Shown here: piece after piece, positions 17,487 to 27,900 of the stretch | Position numbering within the stretch: the stretch's first letter is position 1 | How the letters are laid out: each line of letters starts with the position of its first letter | NCBI GenBank assembly: GCA_007693295.1 | Contig: REDT01000194.1 | Coordinates: 1-59,864, forward strand | DNA from: Balneolaceae bacterium | GTDB taxonomy: Bacteria > Bacteroidota > Rhodothermia > Balneolales > Balneolaceae | Direction: 5' to 3' | Length of the DNA: 59,864 nt | Notes under the pieces: generated by a model | Told to the model about the DNA's origin: nothing | The model's database searches: none | The model's input: only the letters and a program-made list of their open reading frames with translations | Program-made: the position numbers and the translations under genes

Positions 17487-19958
17487 TTAAAATCTCACAT
17501 TCAAATTCATCAGCACACTTCTCTCGGCCTGAGGGAAGTAGTAGTTAAAATGCTGCTGCTCGCCGCCGGCAATCCAGCCGAAGGTATAACCATTGCTAAC
17601 ATATTTCTCGTTCAGTACATTATTTAGCTGCAGTGAAGCTGTGATATTACGTACAAACGGTACATTTGCAAATCCGTAGCTAAACTTCAGATCATTCACC
17701 CAGTAGGGATCAATTGAACGGGATTGAGATTGGGTGTTATCCAGAAATTGCCGTGAAACATATCGCGAGGTCCATTCGGTTTTGAGGTTTCCCAGCTGAT
17801 AACCAAGTATTGAGTTGGCAATGGTGCCGGGAGATAGCGCAATATCTACATTCTCAAAGACCTGCCGCTGCTGGCCGCCCTGGTCAAAATCATCCAGAAA
17901 ATACTCATACTCATCTATTTTATTCCGGCTGAAGGTCACGTTCCCGTTCCACGTAAATTGATCGGATATCTGTGCTCCAAGCTGGAATTCAACTCCTGCC
18001 CGGTGGCTGTCAGCTACATTTTCGCGAACGGTGTTACCCACGTCATTCACTTCGCCGGTTAGAATAAGCTGATCTCTGTAGAGCATATAGTAGAGATTGA
18101 CGCCGACTTCAAACCGGCTAAAACTCCCGCTGTATCCTAACTCGTAATCATAAAGACGTTCCGGATCGGGCCGGCTGTCGGGACTTGAATCCACATAGTC
18201 GCGTCGAGTGGGTTCTTTTCCGCCCACACTAAAAGAAGCGAAAGCGCGGTGGCCATCAGCAAACCGATAGACCAATCCTGCCTTGGGATTCAGGAAGTTG
18301 ATTCGTTCCTGTTGGGTTACATCGCTTACTTCACCTGTCTCTCCGTCAACCCGCAGACCCAAAAACCGATAGGTAACGGCTCTGTATTGAATATCAGCAT
18401 AGATATTGAGTTGTGGTGTGAGGTAGTAGTTCAGTTTTCCGTAAACATTGAAGTCGGTTTTAAATCCGTTATTATCGTAATAGCGATCGCCCAGGTCACT
18501 GTCGCCGGCAAAACGCGCCCAAATCACCTCACCGAAGTGGTCACCATCGTACTCATTGTACCCGCCGCCCAGGGTCAGGTCCCATCTATCCTGTTGTTCA
18601 TATTGAGTAGAGATGATCGCTCCATAAAAATGGTTATCAAGCCATCGTCTGCGAACCAGGTCGCTTCTATCAATAACCTCATTACCGATTTCAACGGGAC
18701 TGATGCTGTATGTGCTTAAGCGGTCATTATTCCTGAACTGTTCAAAATATCCCCGGCCGTAGGTATAGTGCAGTGAGGTGTTTGCGGTCCAGTTGTCCTG
18801 AATACGGTAGGAGTAGTGCAGCTGGTAATGATCCTGCTGGTAATTATCCACCTGGTTCTCGTAGGTGAATTGATTGAAGCGGCGGTTGCCCAGATTATTT
18901 TGCCAGCGTGTTGCATCATCACTTCCAAGAAAAAGCTGCGTGATGTAGTGGTCGAGCTGATCTGCATCGTTGTTGAGAATGGGTTCAGGCACACCGTTCC
19001 ATGCCTGGTAGGTCACCTCTTGTCCGGAGAAGACATCTGCTTTGAGCAAACTTCTGTCGCCATGGCGGGCTGCAGACAGGTAGAACGACCTTAAATCAGC
19101 CTCAGCCCGGTTGATATAGCCGTCAGATTCAATTTTTGAGAGGCGGCCTTCAAACTGCCAGCCGTTATCCATGAGTCCTGAACCGAGCTGAACATTGGCT
19201 TTTTGTGTACCAAACGATCCGGCCCCAAGGGTTACCTCACCATAGGCTTCCGGTCTCATCAGGGCAGTCTGTAAATTCATAGACGCCCCGAAGGCACCTG
19301 CACCCTGTGTAGAGGTACCCACCCCGCGCTGAATCTGAATATTTTGCGTTGATGATGCAAGATCAGGCATATTCACCCAAAAAACCCCGTGCGATTCTGA
19401 GTCATTTATCGGAATTCCATTAACCGTAACATTAATACGCGCCTGGTCAACTCCGCGAATTCTCATATCGGTATATCCGATTCCCGCCCCGGCATCAGAT
19501 GAGGAGACAACTGAGGGCGAAGTGCTGATCAGCATTGGGATATCCTGGCCAAAATTATTGGATTCAATTTGATCACGGCTGATATTGGTGTAGGCAATAG
19601 GAGTTGATTCATCAACCCGAAGCGCCCTTACAAACACTTCTCCACTGAGAATGGCCTGCTGTTCCAGCTCTATAGTCAGGAATTGGTCTGCATCTGAAAA
19701 GGGAATTTCTGCTGTCTTATATCCTACAAAACTGACGGTAATGTGGCTCACATCTGAAATCAGGTTCAGAGAAAAGCTGCCATCACCGGCTGCTGAAGTT
19801 CCGTTTGTGGTTCCGGTTTCAAGAATAGTGGCTCCCTGCAGGGGTTCACCGGTTGCCCGATCGGTAACACGGCCTTCAAGGGTTTGTGCGTGTATTTGAA
19901 GAGAGAATCCCAGGAATATGGGAATCAGAAAAGATAGAAATTGTACTGTTTTAGACAT
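17487..19958 (-). CDS. TonB-dependent receptor with N-terminal carboxypeptidase-regulatory-like domain; predicted thiamin(-precursor) uptake
   Basis: LEGRVTDRATGEPLQGATILETGT; plug SVVSSSDAGAGIGYTDMRIRGVDQARINVTVNGIPINDSESHGVFWVNMPD; TPP riboswitch upstream. Confidence 0.9.
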   Translation of the reverse strand: MSKTVQFLSFLIPIFLGFSLQIHAQTLEGRVTDRATGEPLQGATILETGTTNGTSAAGDGSFSLNLISDVSHITVSFVGYKTAEIPFSDADQFLTIELEQQAILSGEVFVRALRVDESTPIAYTNISRDQIESNNFGQDIPMLISTSPSVVSSSDAGAGIGYTDMRIRGVDQARINVTVNGIPINDSESHGVFWVNMPDLASSTQNIQIQRGVGTSTQGAGAFGASMNLQTALMRPEAYGEVTLGAGSFGTQKANVQLGSGLMDNGWQFEGRLSKIESDGYINRAEADLRSFYLSAARHGDRSLLKADVFSGQEVTYQAWNGVPEPILNNDADQLDHYITQLFLGSDDATRWQNNLGNRRFNQFTYENQVDNYQQDHYQLHYSYRIQDNWTANTSLHYTYGRGYFEQFRNNDRLSTYSISPVEIGNEVIDRSDLVRRRWLDNHFYGAIISTQYEQQDRWDLTLGGGYNEYDGDHFGEVIWARFAGDSDLGDRYYDNNGFKTDFNVYGKLNYYLTPQLNIYADIQYRAVTYRFLGLRVDGETGEVSDVTQQERINFLNPKAGLVYRFADGHRAFASFSVGGKEPTRRDYVDSSPDSRPDPERLYDYELGYSGSFSRFEVGVNLYYMLYRDQLILTGEVNDVGNTVRENVADSHRAGVEFQLGAQISDQFTWNGNVTFSRNKIDEYEYFLDDFDQGGQQRQVFENVDIALSPGTIANSILGYQLGNLKTEWTSRYVSRQFLDNTQSQSRSIDPYWVNDLKFSYGFANVPFVRNITASLQLNNVLNEKYVSNGYTFGWIAGGEQQHFNYYFPQAERSVLMNLNVRF

Positions 19959-20057
19959 GATGCCTCCATCAATTTACGATTCTATTGAAGGAGGGGGACA
20001 GCGTATGCGCAATAACAATATTGGTTTTATTGTTACTACATGGCATGTACTGCAGAT

Positions 20058-20145
20058 CGGTTTCCCTACGCCGGTATGACCCGGTTCAGGTTCAATGGGT
20101 ATGATCTCAGTCCCGTCACTTTCGTACCGGGACACCCCCAACCTA
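20058..20145 (-). promoter_or_regulatory. TPP (THI-box) riboswitch
   Basis: Reverse complement reads GGGGGTGTCCCGG...GACGGGACTGAGATCATACCCATTGAACCTGAACCGGGTCATACCGGCGTAGGGAAACC, with all THI-box landmarks. Confidence 0.96.
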
Positions 20146-20161
20146 TAATTGGTTTAGATTC

Positions 20162-20192
20162 CAAAGATAAGAGGGAATTAATGACGTATCAA
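20162..20192 (-). promoter_or_regulatory. Bacteroidetes-type promoter for the TPP-riboswitch transcript
   Basis: Minus strand TTG (20192-20190), 20-nt spacer, TATCTTTG (20169-20162), fitting TTG-N19-21-TAnnTTTG just upstream of the riboswitch. Confidence 0.65.
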
Positions 20193-20345
20193 GGAAAAGA
20201 AATTATTTGATGTAATTGTTCCGAACGTATGTTCTAACCTCATTATCTTTGTATTAACGACATTACTAACAAACAAAACAGATACATCTCACTCAATTAT
20301 TTTCTAATTTCACGTCACGCGTGCTATACCCAATTAAATTCATCC

Positions 20346-21593
20346 ATGAAAAAGCTTACGTTACTACCGCATCTCTTTTTACTTATTGGTTTACTTATTT
20401 TGGCCTCCTGTACAACGGAGAACCGGAAGCCAACGACAGAGAGCTTTTTAAAAGAGCATATAGAGTGGCTTGCCGATGATGCGCGCAAGGGCCGTCTGGC
20501 AGGTTCAGCCGGGGAGGCAGAATCGGCCAACTATATTGAGAACCTATTTTTGCAATTCGGTTTAATACCCGCCGGTGATGACGATACCTACCTGCAGTAT
20601 TACACCCTTACAGGACCCATGCCGCAGGCTATGGGGAAGGAGAACCACCTCTCGCGTAATATTGCCGGTATTGTGCCTGGTACCGTTTATCCAAATCAGT
20701 ATATCATTGTTGGAGCTCACTTCGACGGGCAGGGAATGGGGGGTATCATCTCAATGGATCATGATGCAGAACCGCAAATTCACAACTCAGCCGACGACAA
20801 CGCCTCCGGTACGGCCGGCCTTCTCTGGCTTGCCGGTCAGTTTGCAGAGAATCCCGCTGAAAAGAGTATTCTCTTTGTTGCCTTTTCAGGTGAGGAGTTG
20901 GGACTTCTCGGTTCCCGGTATTTTGCCCGCAACCTGGAGCTGGACCAAGATTCGATCGCAGCCATGATCAACCTGGACATGATCGGGCGCCTTGAGGGGA
21001 GAGAGCTTACCATTTTTGGAACGGGAACGTCATCTGCCTGGGAGGCAATACTGGATTCTGCCGCACATGATTCACTCACGATAGCAACCAATCCATCCGG
21101 TTCCGGTGCCAGTGACCACGCATCGTTTCATGAGATCGGGATTCCGGTGCTTCACTACTTTTCCGGCACCCACGAAAATTACCACAGAAACACCGATACG
21201 GCAGACCTGATTGACTATGACGGGATGAAATGGATTCTGGATCACACCGAGCAGGTGATCAGAGTATTGAGTGAAACACCTATTGAAGAGATTGAATTCA
21301 GGGAAAGTTCAGATCCGAGATCCCCTGTAATGCGGCAGGATGGCGTAACCCTGGGAGTTTTACCCGATTACACCTATTCAGGAACCGGATTTCGCATAGA
21401 ACGAATTCAAGCCGGCAGTCCTGCCGAGCGTGCTGGGATAGAGCCTGAGGATATAATTGTGGGTATCAATAACAAAATTATCGAAAACATTTACGATTAT
21501 ATGGATGCCATTGGCAGCTATGAGAGAGGTGACGAAACGGTTGTTAAAGTGAGGCGATCTGATGAACTTGTTGAATTAAATGTAATTTTTTAA
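20346..21593 (+). CDS. M28-family metallopeptidase with C-terminal PDZ domain
   Basis: Lipoprotein signal; GAHFDGQG, HNSADDNASGTAGLLWLA, FSGEELGLLGSRYF, NLDMIGR; PDZ at end. Confidence 0.92.
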   Translation: MKKLTLLPHLFLLIGLLILASCTTENRKPTTESFLKEHIEWLADDARKGRLAGSAGEAESANYIENLFLQFGLIPAGDDDTYLQYYTLTGPMPQAMGKENHLSRNIAGIVPGTVYPNQYIIVGAHFDGQGMGGIISMDHDAEPQIHNSADDNASGTAGLLWLAGQFAENPAEKSILFVAFSGEELGLLGSRYFARNLELDQDSIAAMINLDMIGRLEGRELTIFGTGTSSAWEAILDSAAHDSLTIATNPSGSGASDHASFHEIGIPVLHYFSGTHENYHRNTDTADLIDYDGMKWILDHTEQVIRVLSETPIEEIEFRESSDPRSPVMRQDGVTLGVLPDYTYSGTGFRIERIQAGSPAERAGIEPEDIIVGINNKIIENIYDYMDAIGSYERGDETVVKVRRSDELVELNVIF

Positions 21594-21614
21594 AAAGAAC
21601 ATATCCGGGGAACC

Positions 21615-22550
21615 ATGAAAAAAAACTATCTGATTCTGTTGATCTTACCTCTGTTCGTTGCAATTTCCTGTGTGGATCATCCAGACCTGCCTGCAGTACC
21701 ACCGGGGGTTCAAACCTATTCGCTGCTGGGAGACACTTTGTATACGCCGGAAATTCACCCGGATGATTTTGACGAGTTCAATAAAAATCTGATAGAAGCT
21801 GTTACAAACTATCGTGTTGATCCTGAAGAACCTGACTATATTATCTGGCTTGGGCGTCGCACAGCCTACTTCGGGGAGTACAGAGAAGCTGTGAGAATTT
21901 TTACAGAGGGCATTTTTAAACATGCAGACGATCCCAGAATGTATCGCCATCGCGGGCATCGTTATCTTACTCTTAGGGTTTTTGACCGGGCCATCGAGGA
22001 TTTTGAGAATGCGGTAATATTTATGAGACACATCCCTGATCAGGTTGAACCTGACGGGCTTCCAAACCCTTTAAATGAACCTGTAAGCACTTTAAAGTCA
22101 AACGTTTGGTATCACCTCGGGCTGACACATTACGTGAAGGGAGATTTTGATAAAGCGATTGAAGCGTACCAGAATGCTTTCGAATTAGACCTCTCGGAAG
22201 ATATGCGGATCGCAACGCTCTATTGGTACTATTCAGCACTGAAAAGAACAGGCAGAGATGAAGAGGCCGGATTGGCTATTAAAGGGATCACGCCCGATAT
22301 AGAACTAATTGAGAATGATGTATATCTGAACCTGATTCTTGTATTCAACGGTATATTTGATGCCGATCGATTAATGGAGAGCGGGGAGGATATCATCTCA
22401 AATGTAACGCTGGCCTATGGCTTGGGTAACTGGCACTATATGAATGGTCGTGAGGAGAGAGCCTTTGAGATATGGAATCAGATTTATGATACAGGCCAAT
22501 GGCCGGCCTTTGGATACATTGCTGCAGAGGCGGAGTTGGCAAGGCGATGA
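21615..22550 (+). CDS. TPR-repeat lipoprotein
   Basis: Lipobox LFVAISC; repeats around YRHRGHRYLTLRVFDRAIEDFENAV and YHLGLTHYVKGDFDKAIEAYQNAFEL. Confidence 0.8.
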   Translation: MKKNYLILLILPLFVAISCVDHPDLPAVPPGVQTYSLLGDTLYTPEIHPDDFDEFNKNLIEAVTNYRVDPEEPDYIIWLGRRTAYFGEYREAVRIFTEGIFKHADDPRMYRHRGHRYLTLRVFDRAIEDFENAVIFMRHIPDQVEPDGLPNPLNEPVSTLKSNVWYHLGLTHYVKGDFDKAIEAYQNAFELDLSEDMRIATLYWYYSALKRTGRDEEAGLAIKGITPDIELIENDVYLNLILVFNGIFDADRLMESGEDIISNVTLAYGLGNWHYMNGREERAFEIWNQIYDTGQWPAFGYIAAEAELARR

Positions 22551-22685
22551 GTATTGAGTATTGAGATTTTGGGTCAGGGTCTGAAGTTAATTGGGAGTAC
22601 TCAAATAGGCCGAAAGTTCAATTAGCATCTGTAATTTTCTATTTTGAGCGAAACAGGTTCACGCAACTCGCAATATAAGCCGGGT

Positions 22686-23678
22686 ATGAAAAAATTCATC
22701 GATACGGAAGTCCGCTGGGGAATTATTGGAGTGGGTAATGTTTGCGAGGTGAAATCAGCACCGGCCATGCAGAAAATTCCTTCTTCGCAGCTGATCGCCG
22801 TAATGCGAAGAGACGCTGATAAAGCCGCCGATTACGCAAAAAGACACGGGGTTCCAAAGTGGTACAGTGACGCCGGCGAGCTGATTAACGACCCCGATAT
22901 CAACGCGATCTACATTGCCACGCCACCTGATTCCCACTTGCTCTACACAAAAATGGCCGCAGCTGCTGGTAAACCCGTATATGTTGAAAAACCGATGGCC
23001 AAAACGTATAAGGAGTGCCTCGAGATGATCAAAGTATGTGAAGATGCCGGAGTTCCTCTTTTTGCAGCATACTACAGAAGAACGCTGCCTCATTTTTTGA
23101 AAATCAAATCACTTATTAAGGAGGGAGCAATTGGCGAGGTTCGCACCTTGCATATCGAGATGCGAAAGGTACCGGAACCTGATATTGTGGCTGATTCGGA
23201 GAAAAACTGGCGCGTGTTTCCGGAGATAGCCGGGGGCGGATATTTTTATGACCTGGCTTCGCACCAGCTCGATTTCCTGGACTTTTTGTTTGGGGAAATC
23301 ACCGATGCCAGTGGATTTTCAGCCAACCAGGCCGGTCTCTATCCCGCCGAAGATTTGGTGGCGGCAAGCTTTAAATTTGAAAACGGCGTATTGGGAACAG
23401 GAAACTGGTGCTTTACCGCTGCATCGATATCCGAAACAGACCTAACGGTAATTTCAGGTTCCAAAGGGCAGATCTCCTATAAAACGTTTGGCGAGGGAAG
23501 GGTCATCCTGGAAACAGATCAAGATGGAAGGAGGGAATTTCACTTTGAACTGCCACAACACATTCAGTACTACCTGATTGAAAAGATTGTGGGAGAGCTT
23601 CTCGGGAGTGATAAAAGTCCCAGCACGGGCGTTACTGCTGCCAGAACAAATTGGGTGATGGAGCAGATTGTTTATTAA
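22686..23678 (+). CDS. Gfo/Idh/MocA-family oxidoreductase
   Basis: RWGIIGVGNVCEVKSAPAMQ...AIYIATPPDSHLLYTKMAAAAGKPVYVEKPMAKTYKEC. Confidence 0.93.
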   Translation: MKKFIDTEVRWGIIGVGNVCEVKSAPAMQKIPSSQLIAVMRRDADKAADYAKRHGVPKWYSDAGELINDPDINAIYIATPPDSHLLYTKMAAAAGKPVYVEKPMAKTYKECLEMIKVCEDAGVPLFAAYYRRTLPHFLKIKSLIKEGAIGEVRTLHIEMRKVPEPDIVADSEKNWRVFPEIAGGGYFYDLASHQLDFLDFLFGEITDASGFSANQAGLYPAEDLVAASFKFENGVLGTGNWCFTAASISETDLTVISGSKGQISYKTFGEGRVILETDQDGRREFHFELPQHIQYYLIEKIVGELLGSDKSPSTGVTAARTNWVMEQIVY

Positions 23679-23989
23679 CCTTAGCTCCCCAAAAGAATCC
23701 CTTCTGCGGGGCGATTAATACTATGCCGATTTAGATGCTTTAAAGTCCCTTCCCGAAAGTGTTTTTTCCAATTGAAACTTGAACTTCGGATTGTTAATTG
23801 TTTGTAATAATAAGAATACTAAGAGCTTAAGAACTTTATATTGAAGAAATACGTTTAATAGTCAATATGTATAAATAACTTGAGTTAGAGATTGATAATG
23901 AGTTCTTAATAAATTCATTATATCCATCCTCTCGATTGAAAAGAGACCTTTTAAAATTTTTGATAAACCTTAATTAAGAGCTACCCGTC

Positions 23990-24550
23990 ATGAAAAAATA
24001 CTTTGCACCCATTATAACCGCTATACTCTCTTTATGTTTTCTTTTTTTCGTCAACCAGAGTGCTGAAGCGCAGGAATTAGATGATTCAATACTTGTAACG
24101 AATCCCGGTGATATAACATTTGGTGCCGGCCTCACCAGTGGAAGCAGTACCGGGTTATTGGGAAATGCTGAGACCGGATTAACCGCACAGATCTACTTTA
24201 CCGTAACCGAGGAGTTTAGGGGAGGCGTTGATTTTACCTACTATTTAATTGGAGAGCGCGATCTGAGTGCGAATGAACTAAATTTTAATGTTCACTATTT
24301 TGTGCGCAACAGGAACAGATTAGCGTTTTACGGTTTGGGTGGTATTAATATATCAAACACATCGGGCAGTGACCAACTATGGCGTGTTGAAAGAGATGTA
24401 GGTGACCCCAATACCCGGAAATTTGGCCTGAACATTGGTGGCGGCATCGACTTCAGAGCCGGAAATATTCTAATATACGGTGAGCCGAAATTGACACTGC
24501 TTGGATTTAATCAATTTGCTTTTACCGGCGGAGTCAGATACATACTCTGA
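23990..24550 (+). CDS. Outer-membrane beta-barrel-like protein
   Basis: 186 aa, signal peptide, alternating beta pattern, terminal aromatic strand (QFAFTGGVRYIL). Confidence 0.65.
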   Translation: MKKYFAPIITAILSLCFLFFVNQSAEAQELDDSILVTNPGDITFGAGLTSGSSTGLLGNAETGLTAQIYFTVTEEFRGGVDFTYYLIGERDLSANELNFNVHYFVRNRNRLAFYGLGGINISNTSGSDQLWRVERDVGDPNTRKFGLNIGGGIDFRAGNILIYGEPKLTLLGFNQFAFTGGVRYIL

Positions 24551-24643
24551 ACGTGAGTTCGAGAAAGGGATTGGAGGTGTTTCTGCCAAAGGCCGGATTG
24601 TATGGCAGGGCGGGGGATTTATCCCGTGAATCCTTAGTGCTTA

Positions 24644-24943
24644 GTGCGTAATACCGTGAACCAACCTCCGATTCTGTTTCGTGGTTTTGCATGAAATAAT
24701 GCGGAGGTTTTGGGTGGATTCCTACCGAACCCTGGGCGGTGCTCAGGGCTGTGTGATTACGCGCCTTCAGCGCTGGGATTTGGAAAGAAATTTTATGTAT
24801 GATCACAACTAAAACAGCCCGGAAATCCAACCCCGAATGGGGTTGAAAATGAATAGCCCCGAGTGGAAACTCGGGGTATGGTGGCGAAGCCAAAGAGCCC
24901 CGAGGCGAGATTTGGGTCAGCGCTGTGATTTTACCGAGGGGTA
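24644..24943 (+). repeat. ~300-bp structured dispersed repeat, copy 1
   Basis: Collinear with the reverse complement of 47402-47703; several internal hairpins. Confidence 0.9.
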
Positions 24944-24989
24944 GAGGGAAAGACCAGACGGTGCCTGAAAGTTCCCGGTCAAGGTCAGA

Positions 24990-27900
24990 CTACACTTCAG
25001 CTACTTCATCCAGCCTTACGCCCACCAGGCGGCTCACACCCGTTTCGGGCATGGTAACTCCATACATCATCTCGGCTTTACCCATGGTCTTCTTGTTGTG
25101 GGTAATGATGATGAACTGCGTTTCATGGCTGAACTTTTTGATCATGGCAGAAAAGCGTTCAATGTTGGCGTCATCCAGAGGTGCATCAACCTCGTCGAGT
25201 ACACAGAAAGGGGATGGTTTTACCAGGTATATGGCAAACAGAAGAGCGATGGCCGTCAGCGTTTTCTCCCCACCTGAGAGCTGATTGATACTTGACGGCC
25301 GCTTGCCTTTTGGATTGGCCTTGATGTCAATCTTGGCGTCCAGCGGGTCTTCAACGTCCTCTTCAAGTATCAGGTCACAAAAATCATCTTCGTGGAAGAG
25401 AGTGCTGAAAACCGTCTTGAAGTTTGATCGGATCTTATCAAAAGTATCATTAAATCGCTCGGTAGCGGTTTGGTTGATTTCATGGATGGTTTCCCGGAGC
25501 TCCTTCTCTGCCTGCTGCAGGTCTTCGATCTGCTCTTCGTAGAAGTCGAGCCGCTCTTTCTCCTCCTTAAACTCTTCAATGGCCAGCGGATTTACATCCC
25601 CGATATTGTGAAGCTTCTGTTTGAGCCAGGCGATCCGGTCTTTTGCTGAAGCCGGTTCCATTTCGTCAGGCAGAACTTCATTCAGCTGATCCGTCAAAAC
25701 ACCATAGGTCTCCCAGATATGATCGGCAAGGGCCTGGGCCTGCATGTCGAACTTTTCGCGGGCCATTGTAAGATGATGAACCAGTTCAAGGTTCACCTCT
25801 TTCCTGTTTCTGAGCTCTTTGAGTTCCTTCTCAATTTCGTTGATGGCGCCGCGCTGACGGCTGCTGGCATCTTCAGCCTCAGCAAGCTTTTGATCCGCTT
25901 CTTTTTTCAGAGTGCGGGTATTCTCAAGCTGCGCTTCCGTTTTATCAATCCCAGAGGTATATGCTTCAATCTTCTCCCGGCTCTCCGTGAGAAGCTCTTT
26001 TCTTGAAATAAGCCGTGTTTTAATACTTTTTATACCGGCTTCGGCCCTTTGAACTTCACGTTCGAGGTTGTCCGCTTTGTTCTTTACATCCTGGTGCTTT
26101 AGCTGGGCATCATTGTAGCGGTTCTGGGCAATGGCTCGTTCTTCCTCAAGTTTTTTCAGTGCTTCGCGCTTCTCATCCTGCTCGCTGCTCAATGCAGAAA
26201 TTTTCTTCTGCAGCTCTTTCTGTTTTGGATGAAGGGAATCAAGCTCCTCCCTGGCGCTATCCTGGTTGGATAGGAGTGAGGATTTTCTGTTTTTCAGGTC
26301 TCCAATATTTTTTTCATACACCTGAATACTCGACTGATAACGGCTTATTTTTTGCTCTTGCTCGCGTGCACTTTTTTGTACCTCGCGTATTTGAGTGCGA
26401 ATGGCCTCGGTATGATTCTCTGCCAGATCTTTGTTCAGCTGCTCGAGCAGCAGCTCTTGCGTTTTAAGTTCTTTTTCAAGATTGGCTTTTTTCTCATTCA
26501 GCTTTTCGAGCTTGTCTTTGAGGCCAAGCCGGATTCCGGATTGCTTGTTTTTGCTTCCGCTTTTCAGAAAACGATTAGAGGTCACAAGATCGCCATCGGA
26601 AGTAACGGCCGCTGTGGCGCTGCTGCTTTTTAAATGAGTTGAGGCAGCCTGCAGATCATCCACATAGAGTATAGATCCAAGCAGCAGCTCAGAGACTGCT
26701 TTGAGGCTGCTGTCGCACTTCACATGGCTGAGGATAGAGTTCTTCTCAACCGGATAGCTTTTGTTGAGTTCGGAAAGCGGGATGAAGGTTGCCCTCCCTT
26801 TTTTCTTCTCTTTCAGTATGGTTGAGGCTTTTATGGCCTCCTCCATGCTGTCTACAATCACAAAGTTGATCGCCTCTCCCAGGGCGGTTTCAAGGGCGGA
26901 TGCGTACAGTTCTGAAGTGTGAAAAACTTCGCCCACCGGTTTAAGGAGTTTAAATTCGTTTTGGTGATGCTTTACCAGGTAGGCAATGGAGGAGGGCATC
27001 GCGTCGTTCGACTCCGATATGCTCTGCATTAAAGAAATTTCTGAATCTGCAGCATCTTTTTGACTTTTTAGCGACCGCACCCTCTCCCGCAGCTCTTCAC
27101 GCTGCTCTTCAAGTTCCCCGCGTTTTTGTCCGGCATCTTGCAGGCGCTTCTCCTCTTTCTCAAGGTCGGAATTGATAGCCTCAAGATTTTTTCTGGCCAG
27201 GTTCAGCTCACCTTTGGCATTTACAATCTCATCTTCAAAATCTTCAATATCACGGGTAATCCGCATCTGATCATCTTCACTGTTTTCCAGCTTCGATTCC
27301 AGCTTGATCCGGTTCGACTGTAGTGAGGAGAGTTTTTGACTGGAGTCGCTGATCGCTATTTCCAGTTCGTAGAGTTCATGGCGAATTTTGGTGAACTGCT
27401 GCTGTACATCCGCAAAACGTTGCTTCGACTCTTTAAGGCTCAGCTCAGAACGCTGCTTCTCATCCGAAAAGTTTTCCAGTTTCTGAATACTGCTCTCTCT
27501 CAGCTCTTCAAGTTCTGCATGATCTTTCCCGCTCTGCTCAATATCGGTTTGGTGCTGTTTGATAACACCCTCTTCATTGATAATCTTCTCTTTGGTAATA
27601 CGAAGATTGGTCTCCATATCCCGAACGGATGAGTAGAGCTGGCTTACCCGGCGCTGGGCTTCAGCCTGATTCCGTTCGAGGTCAAGCAGGCGGGTTCGCG
27701 CTTTCTCTTCGCTCTCTTCCAGCTCTTCGAGTCTTGAACCTATCTCTTTCTTCTCTTTTTCCGAGTTGGTGATTCGGGTCTGAAGTGGTTCAAGCTCTTC
27801 CTTAATGGTTTGATACTCGTGAAGGGTATAGGCTTTGTCAAGGTGCTCCAGTTCAGATCTGTACGACTTGGCTTTGGCTGCTTTTTCTGCCTGAATCTCA

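Noticed and set aside
20216-20251. Possible Bacteroidetes promoter (TTG ... TATCTTTG) for the M28 gene at 20346
   Set aside because: The -7 box fits but the spacer is 25 nt, outside the usual 19-21; left unannotated.
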